Source: Synergistaceae bacterium (lineage in GTDB: Bacteria > Synergistota > Synergistia > Synergistales > Aminobacteriaceae). From it: 28,081 nucleotides of DNA. The position numbers and the translations under genes are program-made. The notes beneath the pieces were generated by a model. The model did no database searches. It saw only the letters and a list, made by a program, of their open reading frames with translations, and was not told the origin of the DNA. Shown here piece after piece: positions 15,343 through 23,292 of this stretch (position 1 is the stretch's first letter; every line of letters starts with the position of its first letter). The DNA is taken from contig WRKN01000004.1 of the NCBI GenBank assembly GCA_009778055.1, positions 1 through 28,081 on the forward strand, read 5' to 3'.

Positions 15343-15906
15343 ATGACCGGCCAAACTGACAAAAAATTCAAGAGATCGTTGATAGCCGCGGGATTTGGCG
15401 GGCAGGGCCTGTTGGTGCTGGGGCAGTTGGTGGCTTATGCGGGGATGGCTGAAGGACTTTACGTCTCATGGATTCCGTCCTACGGTCCGGAGATGCGCGG
15501 CGGAACCGCCAACTGCTGCGTGATAGTGTCGAATAACGAAATAGGCGCTCCGGTGGTGGAGTCCGCCGACGCGATAATCGCCATGAACCAGCCTTCGTTC
15601 GATAAGTTCAAAAACAGCGTAAGGCCGGACGGGGTTTTGCTCTACGACAGCGACCTCGTCAAACCCGGCGAGGTACGCCCCGACATAAAGGCCGTGGCGG
15701 TTCCCGCCAACAGAATAGCCACGGAGATCGGCAGCAACAGAGTGGCTAACATCGTCATGCTGGGAGCTTTGGTGAAGGTCTCCGGCATAGTGGGCGACGA
15801 GTCCTGCCTGGAAACTGTAAAGGAAAAGATGGGCGCGAGAAAACCCGAGTTCCTGACGATGAACCTGGCCGCGTACGAGAAAGGCAAGGCCGCGGCGCAG
15901 GAGTAA
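15343..15906 (+). CDS. vorC: 2-oxoacid:ferredoxin oxidoreductase gamma subunit
   Basis: A 187-residue subunit with the family start AGFGGQGLLVLGQLVAYAG (about 17-35) and SYGPEMRGGTANC, which form the CoA-associated gamma domain. AAGGACGTGATG precedes ATG 15343. It is the last gene of the run starting at def and is followed by a strong terminator. Confidence 0.9.
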   Translation: MTGQTDKKFKRSLIAAGFGGQGLLVLGQLVAYAGMAEGLYVSWIPSYGPEMRGGTANCCVIVSNNEIGAPVVESADAIIAMNQPSFDKFKNSVRPDGVLLYDSDLVKPGEVRPDIKAVAVPANRIATEIGSNRVANIVMLGALVKVSGIVGDESCLETVKEKMGARKPEFLTMNLAAYEKGKAAAQE

Positions 15907-15920
15907 AACATAACGGCAAA

Positions 15921-15948
15921 CGGGCGGCATCCTGCCGCCCGCTTTTTT
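15921..15948 (+). terminator. Intrinsic terminator of the def-to-vorC operon
   Basis: CGGGCGGCA (15921-15929), loop TCC, TGCCGCCCG (15933-15941), then CTTTTTT. A classic Rho-independent terminator on the plus strand. Its T-run overlaps the stop codon of the convergent rpmF gene. The arms match the palindrome at 755-780. Confidence 0.9.
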
Positions 15949-16141
15949 ATACCTTTTCTTCTTTGATCTCCAAAACTTTGCGTTTTCTGTAGTATCCACA
16001 AGACGGACACGCTCTGTGGCTTAGGGCTGTCTCGCCGCAATTGGAGCAGGCCGCCACGCTGGGTACGCTTAACGCGCCCAGCCAATGGGCCTTTTTCTGC
16101 GCCGTACGCGCGTGGGAGGATTTTCTTTTGGGCGTTGCCAT
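15947..16141 (-). CDS. rpmF: 50S ribosomal protein L32
   Basis: A 64-residue ribosomal protein starting MATPKRKSSHARTAQKKAHW with a zinc-ribbon, CSNCGETALSHRACPSCGYY (two CxxC pairs). The start at 16141 is fixed by AAGGAGGG just upstream; a longer in-frame extension is unlikely. It follows yceD, the usual yceD-rpmF pairing. Confidence 0.96.
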   Translation of the reverse strand: MATPKRKSSHARTAQKKAHWLGALSVPSVAACSNCGETALSHRACPSCGYYRKRKVLEIKEEKV

Positions 16142-16163
16142 TGTTCTTTCCCTCCTTTTACAT

Positions 16164-16739
16164 TCAGTTATCCGTGAAGGAAACGCCGCGCAGGATTTCA
16201 AGCCTCGGATCCGATTCCCGCGCTTCGCAGGAGCAGATCCCCTCGTTAAGGTCATGGCCGCAGTTTGGGCAAAGCCCGGCGCAGTCCTCCCTGCAAAGCA
16301 ACTTCACCGGCAGGAGCGTCACAAACGTCTCCCAAACCTGATCCGACAGGGAAAGAGTCCGTCCCCAGTAATCAACTTCCACCGGCATAAAACCTTCGTC
16401 AGATTGAAGCCTGGTATCCTTGCCTAGCTCCAATCCGCGCAATTGATAAAGATACATCAAATCATCGGATATTGCAAGCTCCGCGTCGGCCAAACAACGC
16501 GAGCACTCACCCCTCACCGCGGCCCCGACGGACAGGCGGACGGACAGAAGCTGCTCCTCCACCCACTGAACCTCCGCGCGCACGGATAAACCCTCAGGAA
16601 AGAAGAACTTTTGGCCGTCAAAATCCACTCCGCCGGGAAGGTCTGTTTTCCAGCTTTTTTCGACGACGGTGACATCATCCCGGCGGTGAGGCAGTTCTAC
16701 GATGAAGTTCCAGTTTTCAGGGATCAATTCTATTCCCAC
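16164..16739 (-). CDS. yceD: YceD/DUF177 family protein
   Basis: A 191-residue protein of the DUF177 family, linked to large ribosomal subunit RNA in bacteria and plastids and almost always next to rpmF. It shows the family cysteines in CSRCL (middle) and CREDCAGLCPNCG (C-terminal third). I chose the GTG at 16739 (VGIELIPENW). The longer frame begins with a TTG inside the adjacent repeat element and encodes Gly/Arg repeats. The nearest Shine-Dalgarno-like bases (GGGGGGAG) come from the edge of that repeat, 13 bases away. Confidence 0.88.
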   Translation of the reverse strand: MGIELIPENWNFIVELPHRRDDVTVVEKSWKTDLPGGVDFDGQKFFFPEGLSVRAEVQWVEEQLLSVRLSVGAAVRGECSRCLADAELAISDDLMYLYQLRGLELGKDTRLQSDEGFMPVEVDYWGRTLSLSDQVWETFVTLLPVKLLCREDCAGLCPNCGHDLNEGICSCEARESDPRLEILRGVSFTDN

Positions 16740-16750
16740 GCTTTCAAAAG

Positions 16751-16862
16751 AACTCCCCCCGCCCCTCCGGGGCACCCCCCTCAAAGAGGGAGGCTAAAGC
16801 GCCCTCCTCAAGGAAGCTAAGCCCCCCTCTTCGAGGGGGGTGCCCGCAGGGCGGGGGGAGTT
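16751..16862. repeat. 112-bp inverted-repeat element between ackA and yceD
   Basis: Terminal arms AACTCCCCCCGCCC (16751-16764) and its perfect complement GGGCGGGGGGAGTT (16849-16862). Inside each arm is a C-run/G-run hairpin; the right one is CCCCCCTC (16822-16829), TTC, GAGGGGGG (16833-16840), and GGGGCACCCCCC on the left mirrors GGGGGGTGCCC on the right. No coding frame. It resembles a MITE-like or composite REP-like element. It lies within the ackA-yceD-rpmF direction and could terminate or process that message. Confidence 0.75.
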
Positions 16863-16864
16863 TT

Positions 16865-18058
16865 TCAATCCAACAGCCGCTTGGTGTCGCGCGCAATAAC
16901 CAGTTCTTCGTTTGTCGGGACGACCAAAATTTTGACCTTTGAGCTGTCCGTGCTGATGACAGCTTCCTCGGAGCGAACCTTGTTCTTCTCGCCGTCCAGT
17001 TCCATGCCAAGGAATTCCAGCCCTTCACACGCCATAGAGCGCACCGTGGCGCTGTTTTCGCCGACGCCCGCCGTGAACGCCACCGCGTCAAGTCCGCCCA
17101 TAGCGGCGGCGTAAGCGCCGATGTATTTTTTGATACCGTACACCAAAACCTGCAGCGCCAGCCTGGAACGCTCGTCGCCCCGGCCGGCCGCCTCCTCTAT
17201 GTCGCGCATGTCGCTGCTGACGCCTGAAATACCCAGCAATCCGCTCTTTTTGTTGAGGAGGGAATCAACTTCGCCGATGGATAAATTTTCCGTTTTGGAT
17301 ATGAAGGGAACCAGCGCCGGGTCTATGTCGCCGCAACGCGTACCCATTGTCACGCCGGCAAGAGGAGTGAAACCCATGGAGGTATCCACCGACCTGCCCC
17401 CGTCCACGGCGGTGATCGAGCTGCCGTTGCCAAGATGGCACGTGATGATTTTCAGTTTTTCTATGGGTGAACCGAGCATATCCGCCACGCGGCGCGATAC
17501 GTAATAATGGCTGGTGCCGTGGAAACCGTAACGGCGCACGCCGTATTTTTCGTAGTAGCCGTAGGGAATGGCGTAAGTGAAAGCGACTTTCGGCATGGTC
17601 TGATGAAAAGCCGTGTCGAACACCCCCACCTGCGGTATCCTGGGCAGAACGTCAATCACGGCGTCTATGCCCATTATATTGGCGGGGTTGTGAAGCGGCG
17701 CCAGAGGGATACAATCCTTCAAAGCGGCCATTACCTTGTCGTCCAGTTTGACGGAGGTGGCAAACTTCTCGCCGGCGTGCACCACGCGATGCCCCACCGC
17801 GCTCAGTTCGTCAAGGGAGGCCAGAACCCCGTGAGACTTGTCGAGCAGGGAGTCAATCACAAGTTTAATCCCCGCCTTGTGATCAGGAATAGGCGTTTCG
17901 GTGGTTATGGCGTCCATGCCCGTCTTCGTGTGCTTAATCCTGGAGCCGTCTATACCGATACGCTCCACCAGGCCCTTCGCTAAAACATGCTCCTTGTCCA
18001 TGTCGAAAAGCTGATACTTCAAAGACGAACTGCCGCAGTTAATGACCAAAATTTTCAT
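16865..18058 (-). CDS. ackA: Acetate kinase
   Basis: A 397-residue enzyme converting acetyl-phosphate and ADP to acetate and ATP (also acting on propionyl- and other acyl-phosphates in some relatives), the energy-yielding end step of amino-acid fermentation. Family motifs: NCGSSSLKY (7-15), HRVVHAG, GFHGTSHYYVSRR, CHLGNGSS, TRCGDIDPALVPF and AFTAGVGENS. Length is standard. The stop lies two bases from the 112-bp repeat. The start is divergent from tmcAL with only 41 bases between. No pta gene is in the window. Confidence 0.96.
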   Translation of the reverse strand: MKILVINCGSSSLKYQLFDMDKEHVLAKGLVERIGIDGSRIKHTKTGMDAITTETPIPDHKAGIKLVIDSLLDKSHGVLASLDELSAVGHRVVHAGEKFATSVKLDDKVMAALKDCIPLAPLHNPANIMGIDAVIDVLPRIPQVGVFDTAFHQTMPKVAFTYAIPYGYYEKYGVRRYGFHGTSHYYVSRRVADMLGSPIEKLKIITCHLGNGSSITAVDGGRSVDTSMGFTPLAGVTMGTRCGDIDPALVPFISKTENLSIGEVDSLLNKKSGLLGISGVSSDMRDIEEAAGRGDERSRLALQVLVYGIKKYIGAYAAAMGGLDAVAFTAGVGENSATVRSMACEGLEFLGMELDGEKNKVRSEEAVISTDSSKVKILVVPTNEELVIARDTKRLLD

Positions 18059-18085
18059 ACCTCAGACCCGCCCTTCAGTTTTTGT

Positions 18086-18093
18086 CTTATAAT
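18086..18093. promoter_or_regulatory. Back-to-back -10 boxes between ackA and tmcAL
   Basis: TATAAT at 18088-18093 reads toward tmcAL, and the complement of 18086-18091 is TATAAG reading toward ackA. The rightward box ends 6 bases before the tmcAL ATG, giving a leaderless message. The leftward box would give ackA a leader of about 20 bases containing GAAGGGCGGG. Good -35 boxes are not visible for either. Confidence 0.4.
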
Positions 18094-18099
18094 CTGAGC

Positions 18100-19410
18100 A
18101 TGGAAAACGCTCTCGGAAAACTTAATAAAAGCACCCCCGTCATAGGGGTTATAGCCGAATACGACCCGTTCCACAACGGACACGTCCTGCACCTGGCGAA
18201 AGCGAGAGAAGCCCTGAAACACGCCGGAACAACCGTGCCCGTCGTCGTGACGCTGTCTTCCAGTTTCACACAAAGAGGCCTCCCCGCCTTCGCCGACAAG
18301 ACGGCCCGCGCCAAAATGGCCCTCGCCGGCGGAGTAAACCTCGTGCTCGAACTGCCGTTCGTCCACGCCTGCAACTCGGGGCCGGAGTTCGCGCGCGGCG
18401 CCGTCGGCATCATGGCCGCCGCCCGGTTCGTCACGCACCTTGCCTTCGGAGCGGAAAACGCCTCCGTGTTCTCTCAAAAAAATGAAGACGAACCTTTTCT
18501 TGATAACCTATTAAGAATTCTAATCCAGGAACCTTTCTCTTTCAAGTCAAATCTCAGAGAAAACCTGGCGTCAGGGTGCTCGTATCCCAAAGCCCTCGCT
18601 CTCGCCCTGGAGCGTGAGCGTCCCGGGAGCCATAACATCGTCTCTTCTCCAAACAACGCGCTGGCCGTATCCTACCTCGCCGAAATCCAAAGGGGGGGAT
18701 ATGAGCTGATACCCATTCCGGTGCAGCGCGAGGGAGGGGCGCACAACGACGAAGCCCCGGGGCTTTTTGGCGGGTTTGCCGGGCTTGCCGGCGCGGCCGC
18801 CATACGAAAGAGCCTTTCAGGCCGGGACAGCGCCGATTGGGTGAAAGACGCCGTCCCGGACTCCGTCATGTCCATTTTAACGGAAGAAAAGGATATGGGC
18901 AGGCTCTGTTCGAGCACGGGCAAGCTGTGGGATCAGCTCCGGGGGCTTCTTGCGCGTTCCACGCCGGGAGCGTTGCGGGCCTGCGCGGGCATGGATGAGG
19001 GGCTGGAGAATCTTTTTCTGAAACACTACGCCCGCGCGGACTCTTACGAGGATTTCATCGGGCGCTGCGTGTGCGCGCGGTACACGCGCGGCCGTCTTCA
19101 GCGTCAGGCCGCGCGCTGCCTTGCCGGGCTGGACCGGGAGACCGCCGCGGCGCTCTCCCGGTCCGCCCCGCCATACATACGCGTGCTGGGGTATGACGAA
19201 CTGGGGCGCGAACTTCTGCGCGAACGAAAAAAACGCGGCGACGCCGCTGTGCCGATAATAACGAGGCTTCCCGCCGCCGGGCAAAAAGGAGGCGCGATGG
19301 CAAAAAAGACGGCGGACGCCGAATTCCGCGCCTCCCGCCTTAGAGAACTCCTTTTGCCCAACCCTGACCTGACCAGGGAGGAGAGGCTGATACCGTGCCG
19401 CAAATCCTAA
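18100..19410 (+). CDS. tmcAL: tRNA(Met) cytidine acetate ligase (TmcAL, formerly YlbM)
   Basis: A 436-residue nucleotidyltransferase-like enzyme. In Bacillus subtilis the family uses acetate and ATP, through acetyl-AMP, to make N4-acetylcytidine at the wobble base of elongator tRNA-Met. The nucleotide-binding signature is GVIAEYDPFHNGHVLHL (HxGH), followed by SSFTQRGLPAF and LELPFVHACNSGPEFARGAV, and SSPNNALAVSYL further on. I took ATG 18100; an in-frame TTG at 18082 overlaps the -10 box. No Shine-Dalgarno is present. An AT-rich patch (about 18470-18560) interrupts otherwise GC-rich codons. The divergent neighbour is ackA, which produces the acetate it would use. Confidence 0.9.
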   Translation: MENALGKLNKSTPVIGVIAEYDPFHNGHVLHLAKAREALKHAGTTVPVVVTLSSSFTQRGLPAFADKTARAKMALAGGVNLVLELPFVHACNSGPEFARGAVGIMAAARFVTHLAFGAENASVFSQKNEDEPFLDNLLRILIQEPFSFKSNLRENLASGCSYPKALALALERERPGSHNIVSSPNNALAVSYLAEIQRGGYELIPIPVQREGGAHNDEAPGLFGGFAGLAGAAAIRKSLSGRDSADWVKDAVPDSVMSILTEEKDMGRLCSSTGKLWDQLRGLLARSTPGALRACAGMDEGLENLFLKHYARADSYEDFIGRCVCARYTRGRLQRQAARCLAGLDRETAAALSRSAPPYIRVLGYDELGRELLRERKKRGDAAVPIITRLPAAGQKGGAMAKKTADAEFRASRLRELLLPNPDLTREERLIPCRKS

Positions 19411-19447
19411 TACATTTCTATAAAGCCTTTATTGACAAGCTCTTACC

Positions 19448-19477
19448 TTGAGTAGCGGGGTGAATTTCCGTTATAAT
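19448..19477 (+). promoter_or_regulatory. Promoter of the DUF1538/PII-like operon
   Basis: TTGAGT (19448-19453), an 18-bp spacer and a perfect TATAAT (19472-19477). Transcription would start near 19484, and a GGAAGGGTCGGGAGAG ribosome site precedes ATG 19511. A separate TTGACA at 19432-19437 is 34 bp from the -10 and is not used with it. Confidence 0.6.
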
Positions 19478-19510
19478 AGCGTTACACAATAATAGGAAGG
19501 GTCGGGAGAG

Positions 19511-21043
19511 ATGCGGGAAAAATTAAAGGAAATGACACACGAGGCTTTGTCGGCGGTAATGCCGCTCACGTTGGTAATTTTCGTGTTCACGGTGTTGGTT
19601 TCCCCAATGCCCGTGGGGACGCTGATGCTGTTTTTGGTCGGCGCGGCCATGCTGATATTCGGAATGGGGCTGTTGACGACGGGCGTGGACATGGCGCTTA
19701 TGCCGCTGGGCAGCGACGTGGGCGCGGGCATTACAAAAACCCGCAAAATGGCGTTGATCTGCGCCCTTTCATTCGCCATGGGAGCGACAATTTCGTTTGC
19801 CGAACCTGATCTGCAAGTTCTGTCAATGCTCGTGCCGGGTATAGAGAGGTGGACGCTGCTCATAACCGTTTCCATCGGCGTGGGGCTTTCCCTCTTTTTG
19901 TCCGTGCTGCGGGTCATTCTTCACATAAACTTGTCAAAGATTATCATAGCGTGTTACTCAATACTGATCATACTGGCGATCTTCGCGCCGGACAATTTTG
20001 TGCCCGTCGCGTTTGACGCCGGCGGCGTGGTGACGGGCCCGATAGCCGTTCCCTTCATTTTGGCGATGGGATTGGGTGTTTCGTCTCTCCGCAGCGACCG
20101 GGATTCTATCGAAGACAGCTTCGGGCTTGTGGCGCTGTGTATAATCGGCCCCGTAATGACGGTTCTTATGCTCGGAATTCTCTTCAGTCCCGAGGGGGCC
20201 GTATACACGCCTCCTCCCATACCCGAGATACTGACGACGCGCGATACCATATTGGAATTCGCGAAAGAGCTTCCGCACCAGTCCATAGACGTCGCAAAAT
20301 CCATATGGCCGATTGTCGCGGTTTTTATTATTTATCAAATCCTGACCAGAAGCTACCACATAAAACTTTTTTTGCGGATGCTGATAGGATTCGGTTATAC
20401 GTACGCAGGGCTTGTGATCTTTATGACGGGAGTTGACGTGGGTTTCATACCTGTGGGCGTATTTATAGGCGCGGACCTCGCCGGGTCCGAGCTGAAATGG
20501 CTCTTAGTACCGCTTGCCGCGATAATCGGTTATTTTGTAGCCGCGGCGGAACCGGCGATACACGCGCTGCGCAAGCAGGTCGAGGAAGTGTCGCTCGGCG
20601 TCATACCCGGAGCCGCCGTGATGAGGTATCTGTCGTGCGGCGTTGCCGTGTCGCTGGCGCTTACAATGGTAAGGATTCTGTTCCATATTCCCATACTCTG
20701 GCTTCTGATCCCGTGCTACATATCAGCGATTGCGCTGACGTTTTATTCGCCCAAGTTATACACGGGGATTGCGTTTGACACAGCGGGCGCGGTTACAGGC
20801 CCTGTTACGTCCACGTTTATATTGCCGTTCGCGATAGGCGCCTGTATCGACCCTGACAGGGTAATGCTGGACGCCTTCGGGACAGTTGCCCTTATAGCGA
20901 TGACTCCGCCTGTTTCTATTCAAATTATGGGAGTTGTGTATAATCGCAGAATGAAACTCGCCGTATTGGAACGGCACGACGATGTACTGGATGACGAAAT
21001 CATCGTTTTTGACGAAGATGGAGGAGAAATTGAACATGAGTAG
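19511..21043 (+). CDS. DUF1538 family membrane protein with internal duplication
   Basis: A 510-residue polytopic membrane protein, probably about 12 segments. The two halves repeat each other: TGVDMALMPLGSDVGAG (57-73) matches TGVDVGFIPVGVFIGAD (306-322); AEPDLQVL (97-104) matches AEPAIHAL (346-353); FDAGGVVTGPIAVPFILA (168-185) matches FDTAGAVTGPVTSTFILP (422-439); DSFGLVALCIIGP (202-214) matches DAFGTVALIAMTP (454-466). Paired inverted halves with Gly/Pro/Thr motifs inside membrane helices are typical of transporters, but the substrate is unknown. The C-terminal tail (about 480-510) is acidic and cytoplasmic. It overlaps the PII-like gene by 8 bases, so the two products are probably partners. 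Confidence 0.85.
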   Translation: MREKLKEMTHEALSAVMPLTLVIFVFTVLVSPMPVGTLMLFLVGAAMLIFGMGLLTTGVDMALMPLGSDVGAGITKTRKMALICALSFAMGATISFAEPDLQVLSMLVPGIERWTLLITVSIGVGLSLFLSVLRVILHINLSKIIIACYSILIILAIFAPDNFVPVAFDAGGVVTGPIAVPFILAMGLGVSSLRSDRDSIEDSFGLVALCIIGPVMTVLMLGILFSPEGAVYTPPPIPEILTTRDTILEFAKELPHQSIDVAKSIWPIVAVFIIYQILTRSYHIKLFLRMLIGFGYTYAGLVIFMTGVDVGFIPVGVFIGADLAGSELKWLLVPLAAIIGYFVAAAEPAIHALRKQVEEVSLGVIPGAAVMRYLSCGVAVSLALTMVRILFHIPILWLLIPCYISAIALTFYSPKLYTGIAFDTAGAVTGPVTSTFILPFAIGACIDPDRVMLDAFGTVALIAMTPPVSIQIMGVVYNRRMKLAVLERHDDVLDDEIIVFDEDGGEIEHE

Positions 21044-21749
21044 TGTCGAATCACCGCGTCTTTTGATAGCTGTTGTCGATCGCTGCAAGCATACGCAGCT
21101 TGAGGATATATTGCGCGAAAAACAGGTGAGTTTTCAATACCTGATTAACGCGATAGGCACCGCGCGTTCCGAAATATTGAATGTGCTCGGGCTGTCCGAA
21201 AGAGAGAAAACCATCGGGCTGTGCATTGCGCATCGCTGTAAGGCGCGGCGGGTAATGGACTCGATTGTGGAGCGTATGGAGATGATGCGCCCGGGGCACG
21301 GGATCATATTCACCGTCCCGCTCTCAGGCGTGAGTAAATGTATCGTACGCGCGTTTGAAACGGAAAATAAAAAATATGCCGAAAGACAGGAGAACCATAT
21401 GGAGCATACGGAAACGCACGGCAAATTGAAACATGAACTGGTTATCGCTATCGTCAATAACGGATACAGCGAGGAGGTAATGGACGTGGCGCGGGCGGCG
21501 GGCGTGCGCGGCGGTACGGTGCTGCACGCCCGGCAGGCCGCGATTGAGGAGGCGTCCAAATTTTTCGGCATTTCACTCCAGCCTGATAAAGAGATAATCC
21601 TTATCATTGCCGAAGAAGCGCATAAAGTTGAACTCATGCGGTCTATCGGCAAGACATTCGGTATGCTCACCAGCGCGCGCGGATTTGTAGTATCCGTGCC
21701 GATCGAGAGCTGCGCCGGCTTGACGCCGATTGATCCGGCGCAGTGCTGA
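21036..21749 (+). CDS. Tandem PII-like regulatory protein
   Basis: A 237-residue protein with two PII-like ferredoxin-fold domains joined by a charged, His-containing linker (about 105-131). Domain 1 (about 7-103) runs from RLLIAVVDRCKHTQLEDIL to GHGIIFTVPLSGV; domain 2 (about 132-228) runs from HELVIAIVNNGYSEEVMDVA through GGTVLHARQAAIEEASKFFG to ARGFVVSVPIES. Domain 2 is closer to canonical PII proteins. In both, the T-loop region is short and has no uridylylation tyrosine in the usual place. ATG 21036 has GGAGGAG upstream and overlaps the DUF1538 gene, so the protein likely binds a nucleotide or other small ligand and controls the membrane protein. The family link is motif-based. Confidence 0.75.
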   Translation: MSSVESPRLLIAVVDRCKHTQLEDILREKQVSFQYLINAIGTARSEILNVLGLSEREKTIGLCIAHRCKARRVMDSIVERMEMMRPGHGIIFTVPLSGVSKCIVRAFETENKKYAERQENHMEHTETHGKLKHELVIAIVNNGYSEEVMDVARAAGVRGGTVLHARQAAIEEASKFFGISLQPDKEIILIIAEEAHKVELMRSIGKTFGMLTSARGFVVSVPIESCAGLTPIDPAQC

Positions 21750-21760
21750 CCGCCGGTCCC

Positions 21761-22489
21761 TCACGCGCCTAAATACGCGTCCCTCACCCTGGGGTCCTGG
21801 AGCAGTTCTTCGCCGGTTCCTGAGACGGCCGTCGCGCCTACCTCCAGGACGTACGCTTTATTGGCTATCGACAGCGCGGCCAAGGCGTTCTGTTCAACCA
21901 ACAGGATGGTCTTTCCCTGGCGGTTGATCTCGCGTATTATGCCGAAGACCTCGCCGACCAGCTTCGGGGCCAGCCCTAGAGAGGGTTCGTCGAGCATCAG
22001 GAGGTCGGGGCGGCTCATCAGGGCGCGTCCAACCGCGAGCATTTGCTGCTCGCCTCCCGACAGAGTGCCGCCCTTCTGCCCCCGGCGTTCCCTGAGGCGC
22101 GGAAACAGATTATATACATATTCCATGTCGCTTGCTGTTTCCGCTTTGTCTTTGCGGCTGTAAGCGCCGAGCCGCAGGTTCTCCTCAACCGTAAGGTGCG
22201 GCAGAATCCTGCGCCCCTCCGGGCTGAGAGCTATGCCCATCCTGACCATGTCCTCGGGAGGGCGGTTGTTCAGTTGAACCTGCGTCCCGCCGGCGTCCGT
22301 GTACTGAATCGTTCCCCTGTATCCCTTCACAAGCCCGGCTATCGCCCGGATTGTGCTGCTCTTCCCCGCTCCGTTGGCTCCTATCAGGGTGACTATGTCG
22401 CCTTTTTCAATGGAGAGGCTGACGCCCTTCACTGCGTGAATACCTCCGTACCAGATGTTCAGGTTCTGAACGTCCAACACTATTTGCAT
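21761..22489 (-). CDS. livF: Branched-chain amino acid ABC transporter ATPase LivF
   Basis: A 242-residue ATPase. Walker A GANGAGKS (about 37-44), signature LSGGEQQM, Walker B LLMLDEPSLGLAP, and the LivF-type end with VLEVGATAVSGTGEELL. ATG 22489 overlaps the livG stop by 10 bases. A much longer frame extends upstream through livG in another frame and is not real. It ends 11 bases from the convergent PII-like gene. Confidence 0.93.
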   Translation of the reverse strand: MQIVLDVQNLNIWYGGIHAVKGVSLSIEKGDIVTLIGANGAGKSSTIRAIAGLVKGYRGTIQYTDAGGTQVQLNNRPPEDMVRMGIALSPEGRRILPHLTVEENLRLGAYSRKDKAETASDMEYVYNLFPRLRERRGQKGGTLSGGEQQMLAVGRALMSRPDLLMLDEPSLGLAPKLVGEVFGIIREINRQGKTILLVEQNALAALSIANKAYVLEVGATAVSGTGEELLQDPRVRDAYLGA

Positions 22490-23289
22490 CGGCCGGCCTC
22501 CCCGTCGTCGGGTTTTCCCAGATAAGCCTCGATTACCCTGTGATTTTCGCGTATTTCCGCCGGCGCGCCCTCCGCTATCAACGCGCCCATATCCATCACC
22601 CATATATGTTCGCAAACTCCCATCACGACCTTCATGTCGTGCTCGATCAGGAAAATCGTCAGCTCGAATTCGTCCCTCAGCCTGCGGATGAAGTTCAAAA
22701 GCTCCGCCGACTCCTGCGGGTTCATCCCGGCGGCAGGCTCGTCCAGCAGCAAAAATCTGGGCTTTGTGGCCAGGGCGCGCGCTATTTCCAGACGCCTCTG
22801 CGCCCCGTAGGGCAGGGACGACGACAGGACGCCGGCCTGCGCCGCCAGCCCCAGGCGATCCAGCAGGGCCAGCGATGACTCGCGTATCTCGCGCTCCTCT
22901 ATCGCGGCGCACCGGAAGATAAACGGGCTGAGACATTCCCACCAGGCCCCGTTTTGACGGACGTAGCTCCCTGTCATGACGTTTTCCAGCACGGTTCCGT
23001 TGTGAAAGAGGCGTATGTTCTGGAAAGTGCGGGACAGCCCGGCCTTGCACACCCTGTGAGGAGGCAGTCCCGTGATGGCCTGCCCCGCGAAGGACACCGA
23101 ACCCGACGTTGGTTTGTAAAATCCTGTGATAACGTTAAATACCGTCGTCTTCCCCGCTCCGTTGGGACCTATAAGCCCGGTTATGCCCCCCTCCGGCACG
23201 CCGAGCGAAAGGTCGTTCACCGCGGTCAGCCCGCCGAACCTCATGGAAACGCGCTCAAGTTCGAGAACGTTTTTCTTCTCGCTTTTCAT
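22480..23289 (-). CDS. livG: Branched-chain amino acid ABC transporter ATPase LivG
   Basis: A 269-residue ATPase. Walker A GPNGAGKT, the LivG-typical GLSRTFQNIRLF, the signature region SSLPYGAQRRLEIARAL, Walker B RFLLLDEPAAGMNP and switch His (LIEHDM). It pairs with LivF to energise LivHM. It starts 3 bases after livM. Confidence 0.93.
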   Translation of the reverse strand: MKSEKKNVLELERVSMRFGGLTAVNDLSLGVPEGGITGLIGPNGAGKTTVFNVITGFYKPTSGSVSFAGQAITGLPPHRVCKAGLSRTFQNIRLFHNGTVLENVMTGSYVRQNGAWWECLSPFIFRCAAIEEREIRESSLALLDRLGLAAQAGVLSSSLPYGAQRRLEIARALATKPRFLLLDEPAAGMNPQESAELLNFIRRLRDEFELTIFLIEHDMKVVMGVCEHIWVMDMGALIAEGAPAEIRENHRVIEAYLGKPDDGEAGRCK

Positions 23290-23292
23290 CGA

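Noticed and set aside
15947..16255. 102-residue version of L32
   Set aside because: The first 38 residues read through the upstream ribosome site of rpmF; L32 proteins begin with MA(T/V)PK.
16740..16784. Upstream TTG start for yceD
   Set aside because: The added residues are encoded by the inverted-repeat element and are Gly/Arg repeats absent from the family.
19432..19437. Perfect TTGACA as -35 of the DUF1538 promoter
   Set aside because: It is 34 bp from the TATAAT at 19472 and no -10-like hexamer lies 16-18 bp after it; TTGAGT at 19448 has correct spacing.
22490..23050. N-terminal extension of livF to 429 residues
   Set aside because: The extension runs through livG in another frame and reads as Arg/Gly-rich nonsense; LivF proteins start as at 22489.
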